A stretch of DNA of 64,000 nucleotides from Deltaproteobacteria bacterium HGW-Deltaproteobacteria-18 (GCA_002841885.1 PHBE01000003.1:124001-188000), one strand, 5' to 3'. Numbered from the stretch's first letter, positions 1 to 8,423 are shown. Notes: generated by a model not told the origin, from the letters alone. A program made the numbers and translations.

Positions 1-932
1 ACAGGCTGCTTGGCACCACGCATCTGGAAAAGGTCTTTTTTTGCAACTCCGGAGCCGAGGCCAACGAGGGCGCCATCAAGCTGGCCCGGCGCTACATGCG
101 CGAGGGTCGGGGCGAGGAGCGCTTCGAGATCATCACCCTTGGCGGGTCTTTCCATGGCCGCACCCTGGCCACCTTGACGGCTACGGGCCAGGACAAGATC
201 AAGACCGGGTTCGGGCCGCTGCCCGAAGGATTCATCACAGTGCCCTTTGCCGATTTAAAGGCCATGGAAGCCGCCATGAACGAGCGCACCGCTGCGGTGC
301 TGATCGAGATGATCCAGGGCGAGGGAGGGGTCAAACCCCTGCCGGGGGATTACGTTCGCGGTTTGGCCGAGCTTTGCGCCGCCAAGGGCGTGCTGCTGAT
401 CGTCGATGAAATCCAGACTGGCGTGGGCCGGACTGGAAAATTCTGGGCGCATCAGCATGCGGGCCTCGTCCCGGACATCGTTACCGTGGCCAAGGGCCTG
501 GCCGGAGGGCTGCCCATGGGTGCGGTCATGTGCACCGAAGAGGTCTCCAAGGGCTTTCCTCCGGGCAGCCACGGCACGACCTTCGGCGGCAACGCGCTCA
601 TCTCCGCCGTGGCGGCCAAGGTCATCGAGATCATCGAACGCGACGATCTCTGCGGCCGGGCCGCGCGCATGGGCGACTGGCTGCGCGAAAGGCTGGAGGG
701 AATCAGGACCAGACTCCCGGAGAAGATCGTCGAGGTGCGGGTGCACGGCCTGATGATCGGCATCGAATTGACGCATCCCGGGGCCGAGGTCTGGAAGGAG
801 CTGCTCGAGCAGGGCTTTGTCCTGAACCTTACCCAGGATACAGTGCTGCGTTTGCTGCCGCCGCTGGTCATAACCAGGGAGGAGTTGGAGGCGTTCTGCC
901 AGGCCCTGGAATCCATCCTGGCCAAAAGCTAG
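1..932 (+). CDS. argD: Acetylornithine aminotransferase, 5'-truncated by window edge
   Basis: PLP-dependent class III aminotransferase that converts N-acetylglutamate semialdehyde to N-acetylornithine in arginine synthesis (it may also act in the lysine pathway). The reading frame is open from base 3 to the stop at 930-932, giving about 309 visible residues; the N-terminal quarter lies outside the window. Visible family marks are FFCNSGAEANEGAIKLARRY near the start, VDEIQTGVGRTGKF for the cofactor-contacting Asp/Gln region, and the PLP-lysine segment TVAKGLAGGLPMGAV, followed by GTTFGGN. The gene ends 22 bases before a strong intrinsic terminator and prmA follows. Other class III aminotransferases are possible, but the motif set fits ArgD best. 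Confidence 0.9.
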   Translation, partial: RLLGTTHLEKVFFCNSGAEANEGAIKLARRYMREGRGEERFEIITLGGSFHGRTLATLTATGQDKIKTGFGPLPEGFITVPFADLKAMEAAMNERTAAVLIEMIQGEGGVKPLPGDYVRGLAELCAAKGVLLIVDEIQTGVGRTGKFWAHQHAGLVPDIVTVAKGLAGGLPMGAVMCTEEVSKGFPPGSHGTTFGGNALISAVAAKVIEIIERDDLCGRAARMGDWLRERLEGIRTRLPEKIVEVRVHGLMIGIELTHPGAEVWKELLEQGFVLNLTQDTVLRLLPPLVITREELEAFCQALESILAKS

Positions 933-954
933 TTTCTGCCGAGTTTTCGTTCAT

Positions 955-988
955 GGGCCCTTTTTTCACCGGGAGCGGGCCCTTTTTT
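955..988 (+). terminator. Intrinsic terminator after argD
   Basis: GGGCCC at 955-960 pairs with GGGCCC at 977-982 across a 16-base loop and is followed by six T. The loop also carries six T, so the block GGGCCCTTTTTTCA occurs twice as a direct repeat. It separates argD from prmA. Confidence 0.7.
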
Positions 989-1034
989 CAAACTTCAAAT
1001 TTCAACGGTGCGCATCCCGTTATCAGGTTTATAC

Positions 1035-1889
1035 ATGTCAAACAAACTCGCCCGTCTTACTCTTTCCTTTGCCCCGGAAAACGAGGATCTTGTCACCGGT
1101 CTGCTGTTTCTGCACACCCCTTGGGGCTGGGAGGATGACGGTACAAAGGACGGCCTGCGCCGCCTGACCGTGCATTTCGACCGTCCGGAACAGTCCGCCG
1201 AAACCGAGGCCGCTCTCCAGGCCGCCTGCCCGGAAATTATTCTGGAGAGCACAAGCGTGGATAACGCGGACTGGACCAGTGCCTGGAAAAAATACTTCAC
1301 GCCCATCCCCATCGGATCCAGGTTTGTGGTTCTGCCCGCCTGGCTCAAGGACGAGCCCTGCGCGGCCGAGCCCATTCTGATCGAGCCCAAGATGGCTTTC
1401 GGGACGGGACATCACCAGACTACGGCCCTGTGCCTTGAGGCGCTGGACCGCTTGGCGACGGATGGAGTCCTTACGGAGGGGCAATCCTTTCTTGATCTGG
1501 GCACGGGCTCGGGGATTTTGGGCATCGCCGCCGTCAAGCTCGGGCTCATCGGCCAGGGCCTCGACATCGACCCGGTGGCCATCGACAACGCCCACGAAAA
1601 CGCCGCCCTGAACGCGGTGGAGGGCGCTTTCAAACCCGCTACCGGCAGTGTCACGGACATCCCGGCGGAGCAGCGCTTTGACTGCATCCTGGCCAACATC
1701 CTGGCCAATCCGCTCATCGACATGGCCGAGGACATCTGTGCCCGCCTGGCCCGGCCGGGTGTGCTCATCCTGTCCGGCATCCTGCGCGAGCAGGCGGATC
1801 GCGTGGTGCAGGCCTATGTCGACCAGGGCTTGGCGGCTCCTGCGATTTCATACTCCGGGGAATGGACCCTGCTCGTCTTTCGCGCATGA
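1035..1889 (+). CDS. prmA: Ribosomal protein L11 methyltransferase
   Basis: SAM-dependent methyltransferase (284 aa) expected to trimethylate ribosomal protein L11. The Rossmann motif I SFLDLGTGSGILG is at residues 151-162, preceded by the PrmA-typical AFGTGHHQTT at 121-130. The substrate/cofactor loop NILANPL follows near residue 220. I chose the ATG at 1035 (MSNKLARLTLSF) over an upstream in-frame start because the PrmA N-terminal strand begins there; no strong Shine-Dalgarno is visible at either. The stop overlaps the next start in an ATGA, so the glycosylase gene is probably translationally coupled. Confidence 0.92.
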   Translation: MSNKLARLTLSFAPENEDLVTGLLFLHTPWGWEDDGTKDGLRRLTVHFDRPEQSAETEAALQAACPEIILESTSVDNADWTSAWKKYFTPIPIGSRFVVLPAWLKDEPCAAEPILIEPKMAFGTGHHQTTALCLEALDRLATDGVLTEGQSFLDLGTGSGILGIAAVKLGLIGQGLDIDPVAIDNAHENAALNAVEGAFKPATGSVTDIPAEQRFDCILANILANPLIDMAEDICARLARPGVLILSGILREQADRVVQAYVDQGLAAPAISYSGEWTLLVFRA

Positions 1890-2584
1890 ACCGGGAGGCC
1901 GTGCTGCTTGGCTACTACCGGGCGATGTCGGCCGAACTGGGACCAAGCAGGTGGTGGCCGGGACAAACGCCTTTCGAGATCGCTCTTGGCGCCATCTTGA
2001 CCCAGAACACGGCCTGGGCCAACGTGGAAAAGGCGATACACAACCTGCGCAAATCCGGCCTGCTCGATCCCGGGGCCCTTGCCCGGTTGACCGACGGGGA
2101 AATTTCGGTGCTCATCCGGCCGGCCGGCGCCTTCCGGGTCAAGGCGGTGCGGGTGCGCAATTTCCTGAATTTTCTGGACAGGACCTGTAATCTGGACATG
2201 AGCGGATTGCGGGGCGAGACGATGGAAGAGCTGCGTCCGGCCCTGCTGGAGGTTTCCGGCATTGGGCCGGAAACGGCGGATTCCATTCTCCTCTACGCCC
2301 TGGGACTGCCGTCCTTTGTGGTCGATGCGTATACGCGCCGCATCCTGTCAAGGCACGGGCTTGTTCCCGAAGACATCGGGTATGGGGAACTGCGGGAGTT
2401 TTTCATGGATGTTCTGCCGCCGGACGTGGCGTTATATAATGAATACCACGCCCTCCTCGTGCGCACGGGAAAGGGTTGGTGTGCAAAGAAGGCGGGAAAA
2501 TGTGCGAGCTGTCCTCTGGCCGTCTTCCTGGAAGAGTTCAGCCTCTTGACCTGCGTGGGAAAAAGCATCATCCCTCACCCATGA
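1886..2584 (+). CDS. HhH-GPD DNA glycosylase, MagIII / endonuclease III-like
   Basis: Base-excision repair glycosylase of the endonuclease III superfamily (232 aa). The helix-hairpin-helix is EVSGIGPETADSIL (about 122-135) and the catalytic Asp is in VVDAYTRRIL (D147). Where endonuclease III has the lyase lysine in its G-x-G-R-K-T-A motif, this protein has G-x-G-P-E-T-A. It is therefore predicted to be a monofunctional glycosylase, like the 3-methyladenine enzyme MagIII. Cysteines at 199, 206, 209 and 223 (C-x6-C-x2-C-x13-C) suggest a 4Fe-4S loop with an unusually long last spacing. The ATG at 1886 overlaps the prmA stop; an ATG at 1862 is possible but lies inside prmA. Confidence 0.85.
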   Translation: MNREAVLLGYYRAMSAELGPSRWWPGQTPFEIALGAILTQNTAWANVEKAIHNLRKSGLLDPGALARLTDGEISVLIRPAGAFRVKAVRVRNFLNFLDRTCNLDMSGLRGETMEELRPALLEVSGIGPETADSILLYALGLPSFVVDAYTRRILSRHGLVPEDIGYGELREFFMDVLPPDVALYNEYHALLVRTGKGWCAKKAGKCASCPLAVFLEEFSLLTCVGKSIIPHP

Positions 2585-3702
2585 ATCGACCGTCATTCCG
2601 CCCCAAGCCGCGCTTTTTAGCGATCATCCTGATGCTCCTGGGAGGCCTTGTGTTCACGGCCTCACTTGGCTTTGCCTCTCTGGAAGAAGAGATGGCAGCC
2701 AAGAACAGGCAGCTGGCCGAGCGGAAAAAAGCCATCCAGAGCCTGACCGAAAAGGAACGCAGCCTGCACAAGGATCTGGCCAAGCTTGAAAGCTCGGTCA
2801 AACAGGCGGCGGTCTCTCTTGAGACGCTCGAAGACGGGCTGGCCACGCTTAAAAAAGAGCAGTCCGAAGGCGCCGAGCGCCTTGATGCATTGCTTAAAGA
2901 ACGGGAAAAGACCACCGGTCGCCTGCAGGAGTTGATGCAAACGCTGTGGCCCATCTATCTGACGGCCAAGGAAGAGGGCTTTGCCTCGGTGGAGCAGTGG
3001 GCCGAAGCCAATCGCCGGGAGGCTTGGCTGACGGCCCTGTACGGCGAGGCGCAATCCTTGCGGGAGGAGATCGAGCGGCAGAGCCAGATTGTGGCCGACC
3101 AGCAGTCCGTTCTGGATCAGCGCGCGGCCCAGGCCGAGGCCAAGCTGGACAAGATCAAGGCGTCCAGGGCCGAGCTTGAAAAAAAGAGGACGCAGTACGA
3201 ACGCCAGATTGCCGAGGTGCGGGTCAAGAAAAAGGAGAGCGAAAAGGAAATCCAGAACCTGATGGGTTCCATCGCCGGCATCCGCCACAAGATCAGCCTG
3301 CAGTCTTCCAAGAAGATTTCAAAACTGCAGGGCAAGCTGAACTGGCCGGCCAAGGGCAAGCGGGTCGTGTCCTTCGCGCCTGACGGGAATCCCGCCAGCA
3401 ACGGGATAGGTCTGGCCTTGCCGGCCGGCACGCCGGTGCGCAGCGTCTCCTGGGGCAAGGTCGTGCATAACGACCAGTTGCGCGGCTTCGGGCAGGTCGT
3501 GATTGTTTTCCACGGCGAGGATTATTATTCGCTGTATGCCTTTTTGTCCGACGCCCCCATCCCGGTAGGTCGGGAAGTGGAACGCGGACAGCAGATCGGC
3601 GTATGCGGATTTTATCCTGCCGCCAAGGGCGAAGGCCTTTATTTCGAATTGCGTTACAGGCAAAAAGTCATTAATCCTTTAAAATGGTTACAATCGGGGT
3701 GA
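2581..3702 (+). CDS. envC: EnvC-like murein hydrolase activator (degenerate M23/LytM)
   Basis: Envelope protein of 373 aa with an N-terminal hydrophobic export segment (about 9-32), a long Glu/Lys/Gln-rich coiled coil (about 33-240) and a C-terminal LytM/M23 fold. The usual zinc ligands are missing: the H-x-G-x-D motif reads NGIGLALP, and the HLHFE motif reads GLYFELR. As in E. coli EnvC, it should therefore activate an amidase rather than cleave peptidoglycan itself. The start at 2581 overlaps the upstream stop (ATGA). It is followed by ctpA and a YibQ-type gene, an arrangement common in proteobacteria. A matching AMIN-type amidase lies at 42830. Confidence 0.87.
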   Translation: MNRPSFRPKPRFLAIILMLLGGLVFTASLGFASLEEEMAAKNRQLAERKKAIQSLTEKERSLHKDLAKLESSVKQAAVSLETLEDGLATLKKEQSEGAERLDALLKEREKTTGRLQELMQTLWPIYLTAKEEGFASVEQWAEANRREAWLTALYGEAQSLREEIERQSQIVADQQSVLDQRAAQAEAKLDKIKASRAELEKKRTQYERQIAEVRVKKKESEKEIQNLMGSIAGIRHKISLQSSKKISKLQGKLNWPAKGKRVVSFAPDGNPASNGIGLALPAGTPVRSVSWGKVVHNDQLRGFGQVVIVFHGEDYYSLYAFLSDAPIPVGREVERGQQIGVCGFYPAAKGEGLYFELRYRQKVINPLKWLQSG

Positions 3703-3797
3703 AAAGAAGGTTCGCATTTTTTCGGACCGGACTTCATCACGTTACCCGCTTTTTAGTGATTCCAACAATTTCTCGCCATTCCCTCAGGGAGGATATC

Positions 3798-5069
3798 ATG
3801 CGTTTCAGCCATTTTCTTGGCACGATGATTCTTCTGGCCGGCCTTTGCGTCACGGCCTCGTCCAGCCAGGCTCGGGATACCGATCATTATCAGGCCTTGA
3901 AGCAGTTCAGCCAGGTTCTGGATCTGATAGAAAAAAATTATGTTCAGGAAGTCGACCGCACGGATCTGATCCATGGGGCCATCGAGGGGATGCTCAATTC
4001 CATTGACCCGCATTCCACATATATCGATCTCGACAAGTTCAAGATGATGCAGGAAGAATTCCAGGGTGAATTCGGAGGGATCGGCATCCAGATCGGAGTC
4101 CGCGACAAGCGCCTGACCGTGATCGCCCCCATTGAAGACACCCCCGCCGACAAGGCAGGGCTCAGGGCCGGTGACATCATCCTTGAGATCAACGGAGTTT
4201 CGGCGATGGACATCTCCCTTGAGGAGGCGGTGTCCAAGATTCGCGGCCCCAAGGGAGAGGCCGTGGAGCTGACCATCATGCACAAGGAATCCCAGGCTCC
4301 GGAAAAAGTGACCATCGTGCGCGGCACGATTCCTTTGGTCAGCGTCAAGGTCAAGGAACTCGAGCCCGGCTACCTGCACCTGCGTTTGACCGACTTCAAG
4401 GCCAACACCACCGACGACATGCACAGCAAACTGCGCGAGTATTCGTCCAAGCAGGAGTTAAAGGGCGTAGTCCTTGATCTGCGCAACAACCCCGGAGGCC
4501 TCCTCAACCAGGCCATCTCCGTGACCGACACCTTTTTGCGCGACGGGCTCATCGTCTACACCCAGGGGCGTGATCCCAAAAGCAGAAAGGACGAGATGGC
4601 TTCCCGGCAGTCGACGGACGTGACCTGCCCGGTGGTGGTGCTCATCAACTCCGGTTCTGCCTCGGCCTCGGAGATCGTGGCTGGTGCCCTGCAGGACCGC
4701 AAGCGGGCCATCCTGATCGGCGAGCGCACGTTCGGCAAGGGCTCCGTGCAGACCATCATGCCCCTGTCCGACGGTTCGGCGGTCAAGCTGACCATTGCAC
4801 TCTACTACACGCCAAACGGCCGATCCATTCAGGCCGAGGGCATAGACCCCGACGTGGAGCTTCCCTTCGTGGTCGCGGCCGAAGATGCAACCCTGCCCCG
4901 TGATTTCAGGGAGGCGAACCTCTCCAAGCATCTGGACAATCCCAACGGGGAGACGGAGCTGAATCCGGAAGAGCTTGAAGCCAAGGAAGCATTGGCCAGA
5001 GACAACCAGCTGCGCATAGGGCTGAGCATGGTCAAATCCCTGCCGCGCTTCATGCAGATCACCAACTGA
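3798..5069 (+). CDS. ctpA: S41 carboxy-terminal processing protease
   Basis: Periplasmic serine protease of the CtpA/Tsp family (423 aa). A signal peptide (MRFSHFLGTMILLAGLCVTA) is followed by a PDZ domain at about 92-165 (GGIGIQIG, then DTPADKAGLRAGDIILEING). The S41 core has LDLRNNPGG, the nucleophile region [16 protein letters not shown] with predicted Ser289, and the general-base Lys314 in ERTFGKGSVQT. The 25-residue Ser-Lys spacing matches Tsp. The start at 3798 has the strong Shine-Dalgarno AGGGAGGA; the upstream in-frame stretch overlaps envC and lacks signal-peptide character. Likely substrates are envelope or peptidoglycan-hydrolase-associated proteins, by analogy. A terminator follows. 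Confidence 0.93.
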   Translation: MRFSHFLGTMILLAGLCVTASSSQARDTDHYQALKQFSQVLDLIEKNYVQEVDRTDLIHGAIEGMLNSIDPHSTYIDLDKFKMMQEEFQGEFGGIGIQIGVRDKRLTVIAPIEDTPADKAGLRAGDIILEINGVSAMDISLEEAVSKIRGPKGEAVELTIMHKESQAPEKVTIVRGTIPLVSVKVKELEPGYLHLRLTDFKANTTDDMHSKLREYSSKQELKGVVLDLRNNPGGLLNQAISVTDTFLRDGLIVYTQGRDPKSRKDEMASRQSTDVTCPVVVLINSGSASASEIVAGALQDRKRAILIGERTFGKGSVQTIMPLSDGSAVKLTIALYYTPNGRSIQAEGIDPDVELPFVVAAEDATLPRDFREANLSKHLDNPNGETELNPEELEAKEALARDNQLRIGLSMVKSLPRFMQITN

Positions 5070-5081
5070 TTCTCATCTCAT

Positions 5082-5114
5082 CGCGGGGCGACACCTGTCG
5101 TCCCGCGTCTTTTT
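5082..5114 (+). terminator. Intrinsic terminator after ctpA
   Basis: The 12-bp stem CGCGGGGCGACA / TGTCGTCCCGCG (one G-T pair, two-base loop) is followed by TCTTTTTAT. It ends 7 bases before the next start codon, so the deacetylase gene depends on read-through or its own promoter. Confidence 0.75.
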
Positions 5115-5120
5115 ATATCC

Positions 5121-6422
5121 ATGCCCCCAAAAAAACGGAAAAAAAAGAAGCCAGCTGCCAAGGCGTCCGGCTTTTCGCTGTTCAAATCCCTGCTCTGGAT
5201 TTGCGTCGTCCTTTTGACCGGCCTGACGCTTTTCGTGGCCATGCATCTGCCGTTCAAGAATGCTCCGAGCAAGCCCGGGACCGTTCAGTCGCCGGTCGCG
5301 CACAAGGCTCCAGAAGGACCTGTCGCGCAAGGCAGCAAGGAGCCCCGGTCAAAGCAGCCCTCCGTCAGGGACGTCCCGGCGCAAAAGAACCAGAGGCTGG
5401 TATACGAAGCCCAGATCGACGATTTTGACGCCAAGGTCCGCCGTGTCGATCTGGCCGTACTCAAGGGGCTGGCAGCCCAGGGCGGATCCGAGAGCCTCAT
5501 GCGTCACAGGACGGTGGAACTCAGGCGTCATGGAGGTCAGGAATTCTATTATCAGAACCTGACCATCAACCTGGGACAGGAAGTTTTTCCCTTTCTGGCT
5601 GAGCTCAAGAGAAATCTGGATCAGCTTGGGCCGGGCTTCAGCCTCAAGACCGTGGACAACAATCCGCGCGACCTGGAGATCTCCATCCTGGGCGAGCCGA
5701 CCCACCACATTTTTCTCCCCCTTTCCCTGGTTCCCGAGGCCCCTCCGGAAGTTCAGACGGTAAAAGCTCCGAGGCTTGTCATCATCATCGATGATCTGGG
5801 CGAGAGCATGGCCGTGGCCAACCGGCTGGCCGGCCTGCCATTTGAGGTCAGCTTTTCGGTTCTGCCTCATAACACCAAGGCGCGTCAGGTGGCCGAACTG
5901 GCCCGGCAGAAAGATCTTGAGCTGCTTTTGCATCTCCCCTGCGAACCGGAAGGCTATCCCAAGTCGGCTAATTCAGGTCCCGGAACCTTGCGCGTGAACA
6001 TGACTCCGGCCGTTCTGGAACAGACCCTGGCCGACAATCTGGCGCGTCTGCCGGAAGTGGACGGCGTCAACAATCACATGGGTTCACGTCTGACCCAGGA
6101 CAAAAAGGCCATGGCCGTGGTGCTCGGTCATCTGCAGGGGAGAGGGAAGTTTTTTGTGGACAGCCTGACCACGCCCAGGAGTTGCGTGCGCGACGTGAGC
6201 AAGACTCTGGGCTTGCGTTACTACAGACGGCACATCTTTATCGACAATACGGCCAAGGAGCACGCAATCCTGCTACAGCTCAAAAAAGCAGAGAGCCTTG
6301 CCAGGCGCACCGGGCTGGCAGTGGCTATCGGCCATCCCTACCCTGCGACGTTGTCTGCGTTGGAATCATGGGCGAAAACCCGCGATATGAGTGTGGTTGT
6401 CTGCAAAATTCAAGATATTTGA
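5121..6422 (+). CDS. Divergent polysaccharide deacetylase (YibQ / DUF610 family)
   Basis: Membrane-anchored protein of 433 aa: a lysine-rich N-terminus, one transmembrane helix (about 18-42), a low-complexity linker, and a C-terminal NodB-like domain from about 220. Family landmarks are APRLVIIIDDLGES (metal-site aspartates), LLLHLPCEPEGYP, and the VNNHMGSRLTQD histidine segment. Members of this divergent family sit beside envC and ctpA homologues in many proteobacteria, pointing to a role in envelope or peptidoglycan maintenance. The exact substrate is unknown. The first ATG after the ctpA terminator is used; no good Shine-Dalgarno is seen. Confidence 0.85.
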   Translation: MPPKKRKKKKPAAKASGFSLFKSLLWICVVLLTGLTLFVAMHLPFKNAPSKPGTVQSPVAHKAPEGPVAQGSKEPRSKQPSVRDVPAQKNQRLVYEAQIDDFDAKVRRVDLAVLKGLAAQGGSESLMRHRTVELRRHGGQEFYYQNLTINLGQEVFPFLAELKRNLDQLGPGFSLKTVDNNPRDLEISILGEPTHHIFLPLSLVPEAPPEVQTVKAPRLVIIIDDLGESMAVANRLAGLPFEVSFSVLPHNTKARQVAELARQKDLELLLHLPCEPEGYPKSANSGPGTLRVNMTPAVLEQTLADNLARLPEVDGVNNHMGSRLTQDKKAMAVVLGHLQGRGKFFVDSLTTPRSCVRDVSKTLGLRYYRRHIFIDNTAKEHAILLQLKKAESLARRTGLAVAIGHPYPATLSALESWAKTRDMSVVVCKIQDI

Positions 6423-6449
6423 CAAATTCCTGCTTTTTCTCCAAGTAAT
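6419..6449 (+). promoter_or_regulatory. Candidate sigma70-type promoter for the GAF/PilZ gene
   Basis: TTGACA at 6419-6424 matches the consensus -35 box. A weak -10 (AAGTAAT) lies 18-19 bases downstream, about 50 bases before the start codon at 6498. Only the -35 is convincing. Confidence 0.3.
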
Positions 6450-6497
6450 GGAAGCTGTACATAGAGATGTATTCTAGCTCATCAGCAGGAGCCCAAG

Positions 6498-7844
6498 ATG
6501 GAGCCGCTTACCCCTTCTTCATGCATAAACGTCCTCCTCGGAATTTCCCGGGGACTTTCGCATCGAACTAGCATTCAAAAAACACTGGAAGAAATCTGCA
6601 CCCATGTGGAGAGTTTTTTTTCTCCCAAGCACTTGGCGTTTTTGCTTGTTGATCCTGATACCGGCGACCTGACTTTCAACCACGTTGTGGGTGATAAAAT
6701 TGATTTGGTCAGAGGCAAGAAGTTGCGAAAGGGCACGGGACTGGCCGGGTGGGTCGCCGAGACGGGAGAAGCCCTGCTCATCGAGGACACTGCGCAGGAT
6801 CCCCGGTTCACTGCGCAATTTCTGACAGCCAAGACCAAGGGGTGCTCAACGGTCATGGCCGTGCCGCTCAAGAGTGGGGATATGGTCTACGGAGTGCTGG
6901 AGCTCATCGACACCCAGCACGGGGAACCCTTCACCAAGCGGCAGCAGGTGGATTTTTCGGCCATCGCGGAGGTCACTTCCGTGGCTTTGGAGCGGGCATA
7001 CTATTTTCAGGCCATGCGGCGCATGGCCGAAACGGATCAGCTCACAGGCCTGCCGAACAAGCGGACCTTCGATCGCTACATGGAACGCGAGATCGAAGTC
7101 TGCAAGCGTTACGGAACTCCGTCGAGCGTGCTGATGGTGACGATCGACAATTTGCGCAGGCTCAACGAGGAATATGGCCCGTCGAGCGTGGACAAGATCA
7201 TCCAGATGCTCGCCACGGTCCTGGGTGAGGAGGTGCGCAAGGTCGATGTGCCGTGCCGCATCGCATCGAACAGGTTCGCGGTGATCATGCCCAATACGGC
7301 CAAGCCTGCCGCTCTCGACGTCAGCCAGCGCATCAACGCCAAGATCGCCCAGCAAAGCGCCGCCAGACAGATGCCTTATTTTTCCGTGGGGCTGGATGTC
7401 GTTTCCGGCGTCCAGGAGGACATAGCACCGCTGCTTGGGATTTGCGACACGAGCAAGACCGCGACCAGGGGTTTTCGCAAGTTCCGCAACGTTGCTGCCA
7501 ACCTGGTGCTGCTGCTGAACGAGGAAAAGCAGGCCATGGAGCGCAGGCAGTATTACCGCAAGAACGTGCAACTGGCCGGACGGTTCGAAAATCCCGATAC
7601 GGGTGAGAGCGGTGATTTTCTGCTCGAAAACGTGTCCCTGAACGGTATCGGTTTCACGACGTTGCTCTCCCATCGTTTGGTCCGGGGGGCATTGATCAGG
7701 GTCCGTTTCCGCCTCGACGATGCGCGGCGAACCGAAGTCAGCCGGCTGACCCGGGTCAAATATCTGAGCGATCGATTTGTCGGGTGCCAGTTCGCAGATC
7801 AGAAAAGCTACGACAGTGATCTCGGTTTTTATCTGATGCGCTGA
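6498..7844 (+). CDS. GAF - degenerate GGDEF - PilZ signalling protein
   Basis: Cytoplasmic protein of 448 aa with three domains. A GAF sensor spans about 15-165 (KGTGLAGWVAETGEALLIEDTAQDPRF). A GGDEF-like domain spans about 175-335 (TDQLTGLPNKRTFDRYM), in which the signature GG(D/E)EF is replaced by ASNRF (residues 256-260), so cyclase activity is not expected. A PilZ domain covers about 345-448 with the c-di-GMP-binding RxxxR (350-354) and NVSLNG (378-383). I infer a c-di-GMP effector that combines ligand sensing with second-messenger binding. CAGGAG lies upstream of the ATG. It stands alone, flanked by terminators. Confidence 0.88.
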   Translation: MEPLTPSSCINVLLGISRGLSHRTSIQKTLEEICTHVESFFSPKHLAFLLVDPDTGDLTFNHVVGDKIDLVRGKKLRKGTGLAGWVAETGEALLIEDTAQDPRFTAQFLTAKTKGCSTVMAVPLKSGDMVYGVLELIDTQHGEPFTKRQQVDFSAIAEVTSVALERAYYFQAMRRMAETDQLTGLPNKRTFDRYMEREIEVCKRYGTPSSVLMVTIDNLRRLNEEYGPSSVDKIIQMLATVLGEEVRKVDVPCRIASNRFAVIMPNTAKPAALDVSQRINAKIAQQSAARQMPYFSVGLDVVSGVQEDIAPLLGICDTSKTATRGFRKFRNVAANLVLLLNEEKQAMERRQYYRKNVQLAGRFENPDTGESGDFLLENVSLNGIGFTTLLSHRLVRGALIRVRFRLDDARRTEVSRLTRVKYLSDRFVGCQFADQKSYDSDLGFYLMR

Positions 7845-7869
7845 TTGCAAGCGCATTGCATTCCTTGAA

Positions 7870-7894
7870 AGCGGACCCCGGGTCCGCTTTTTTT
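7870..7894 (+). terminator. Intrinsic terminator
   Basis: AGCGGACC and GGTCCGCT form a stem with a short CCCG loop (7870-7888), followed by a run of T. It closes the GAF/PilZ gene. Confidence 0.75.
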
Positions 7895-7958
7895 ATCCTT
7901 TCGGGTGGCAGCCTGCCCAGGATCGCGCCGGATTCGGATCTTCAGCGATGGTAGGGTG

Positions 7959-7986
7959 TTGACATCCGGTTTGGCTGGATTAAAGA
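7959..7986 (+). promoter_or_regulatory. Possible promoter for the IscA-like gene
   Basis: TTGACA at 7959-7964 is followed 16 bases later by TAAAGA, a weak -10 candidate. It lies between a terminator and a gene with a strong Shine-Dalgarno, where a promoter is expected. Confidence 0.35.
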
Positions 7987-8015
7987 AATACCTATTCAAA
8001 CTATAGGAGGCATCT

Positions 8016-8336
8016 ATGTTTACTCTCCAACCGGCGGCAAAGGCGCAGCTGGATGAGCATTTCGGCGGCAAGGACAAGGAACCCATTCGCATATACATGG
8101 CTTCCGGCTGCGGCGGAGCCCGTCTCGGGTTGGCCCTGGACGAGAAGAAAGACAATGATCAGATCTTCGACGTGGAAGGGTATTCCTTTCTGGTCGAGGC
8201 AGACCTGTACGAGCAGGCCAAACCCATGACGGTCCTCTTTGACCAGAACATGGGTTTTACCGTGGAATCGAGCATGGTTTTCCCCGAGGGCGGGGGCGGT
8301 TGCTCATCCTGCGGTTGCGGCGGAAGCTGCGGCTGA
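8016..8336 (+). CDS. IscA/HesB-like iron-sulfur carrier with Cys-rich tail
   Basis: Small A-type Fe-S carrier-like protein (106 aa). The first conserved cysteine is in ASGCGGARLGLALDE (C32). The C-terminus carries the CGCG pair (C99, C101) plus two extra cysteines (C96, C105) in a Gly/Cys tail. Classical IscA proteins have three cysteines in C and C-G-C positions; five here and the missing NPNA-type lead-in set it apart. A very strong ribosome site (GGAGG at 8006-8010, 5-base spacing) suggests high expression. It stands alone, not in an isc or suf cluster. Function as an Fe-S scaffold or carrier is inferred. Confidence 0.82.
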   Translation: MFTLQPAAKAQLDEHFGGKDKEPIRIYMASGCGGARLGLALDEKKDNDQIFDVEGYSFLVEADLYEQAKPMTVLFDQNMGFTVESSMVFPEGGGGCSSCGCGGSCG

Positions 8337-8354
8337 TTCAGGCAACGGCATGAA

Positions 8355-8391
8355 GCGTGAAAAGGGCGGTCCAGGCTGCCCTTTTCGCTTT
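8355..8391 (+). terminator. Probable terminator after the IscA-like gene
   Basis: GCGTGAAAAGGGC pairs with GCCCTTTTCGC around a ten-base loop, with one bulge. Only a short T run follows, so termination may be weak. Confidence 0.45.
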
Positions 8392-8423
8392 CGAAACCTC
8401 CACATTTTCGTTATCCACTCCCC

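Noticed and set aside
955-990. Tandem direct repeat GGGCCCTTTTTTCA
   Set aside because: Better explained as a GGGCCC hairpin terminator with T in both loop and tail.
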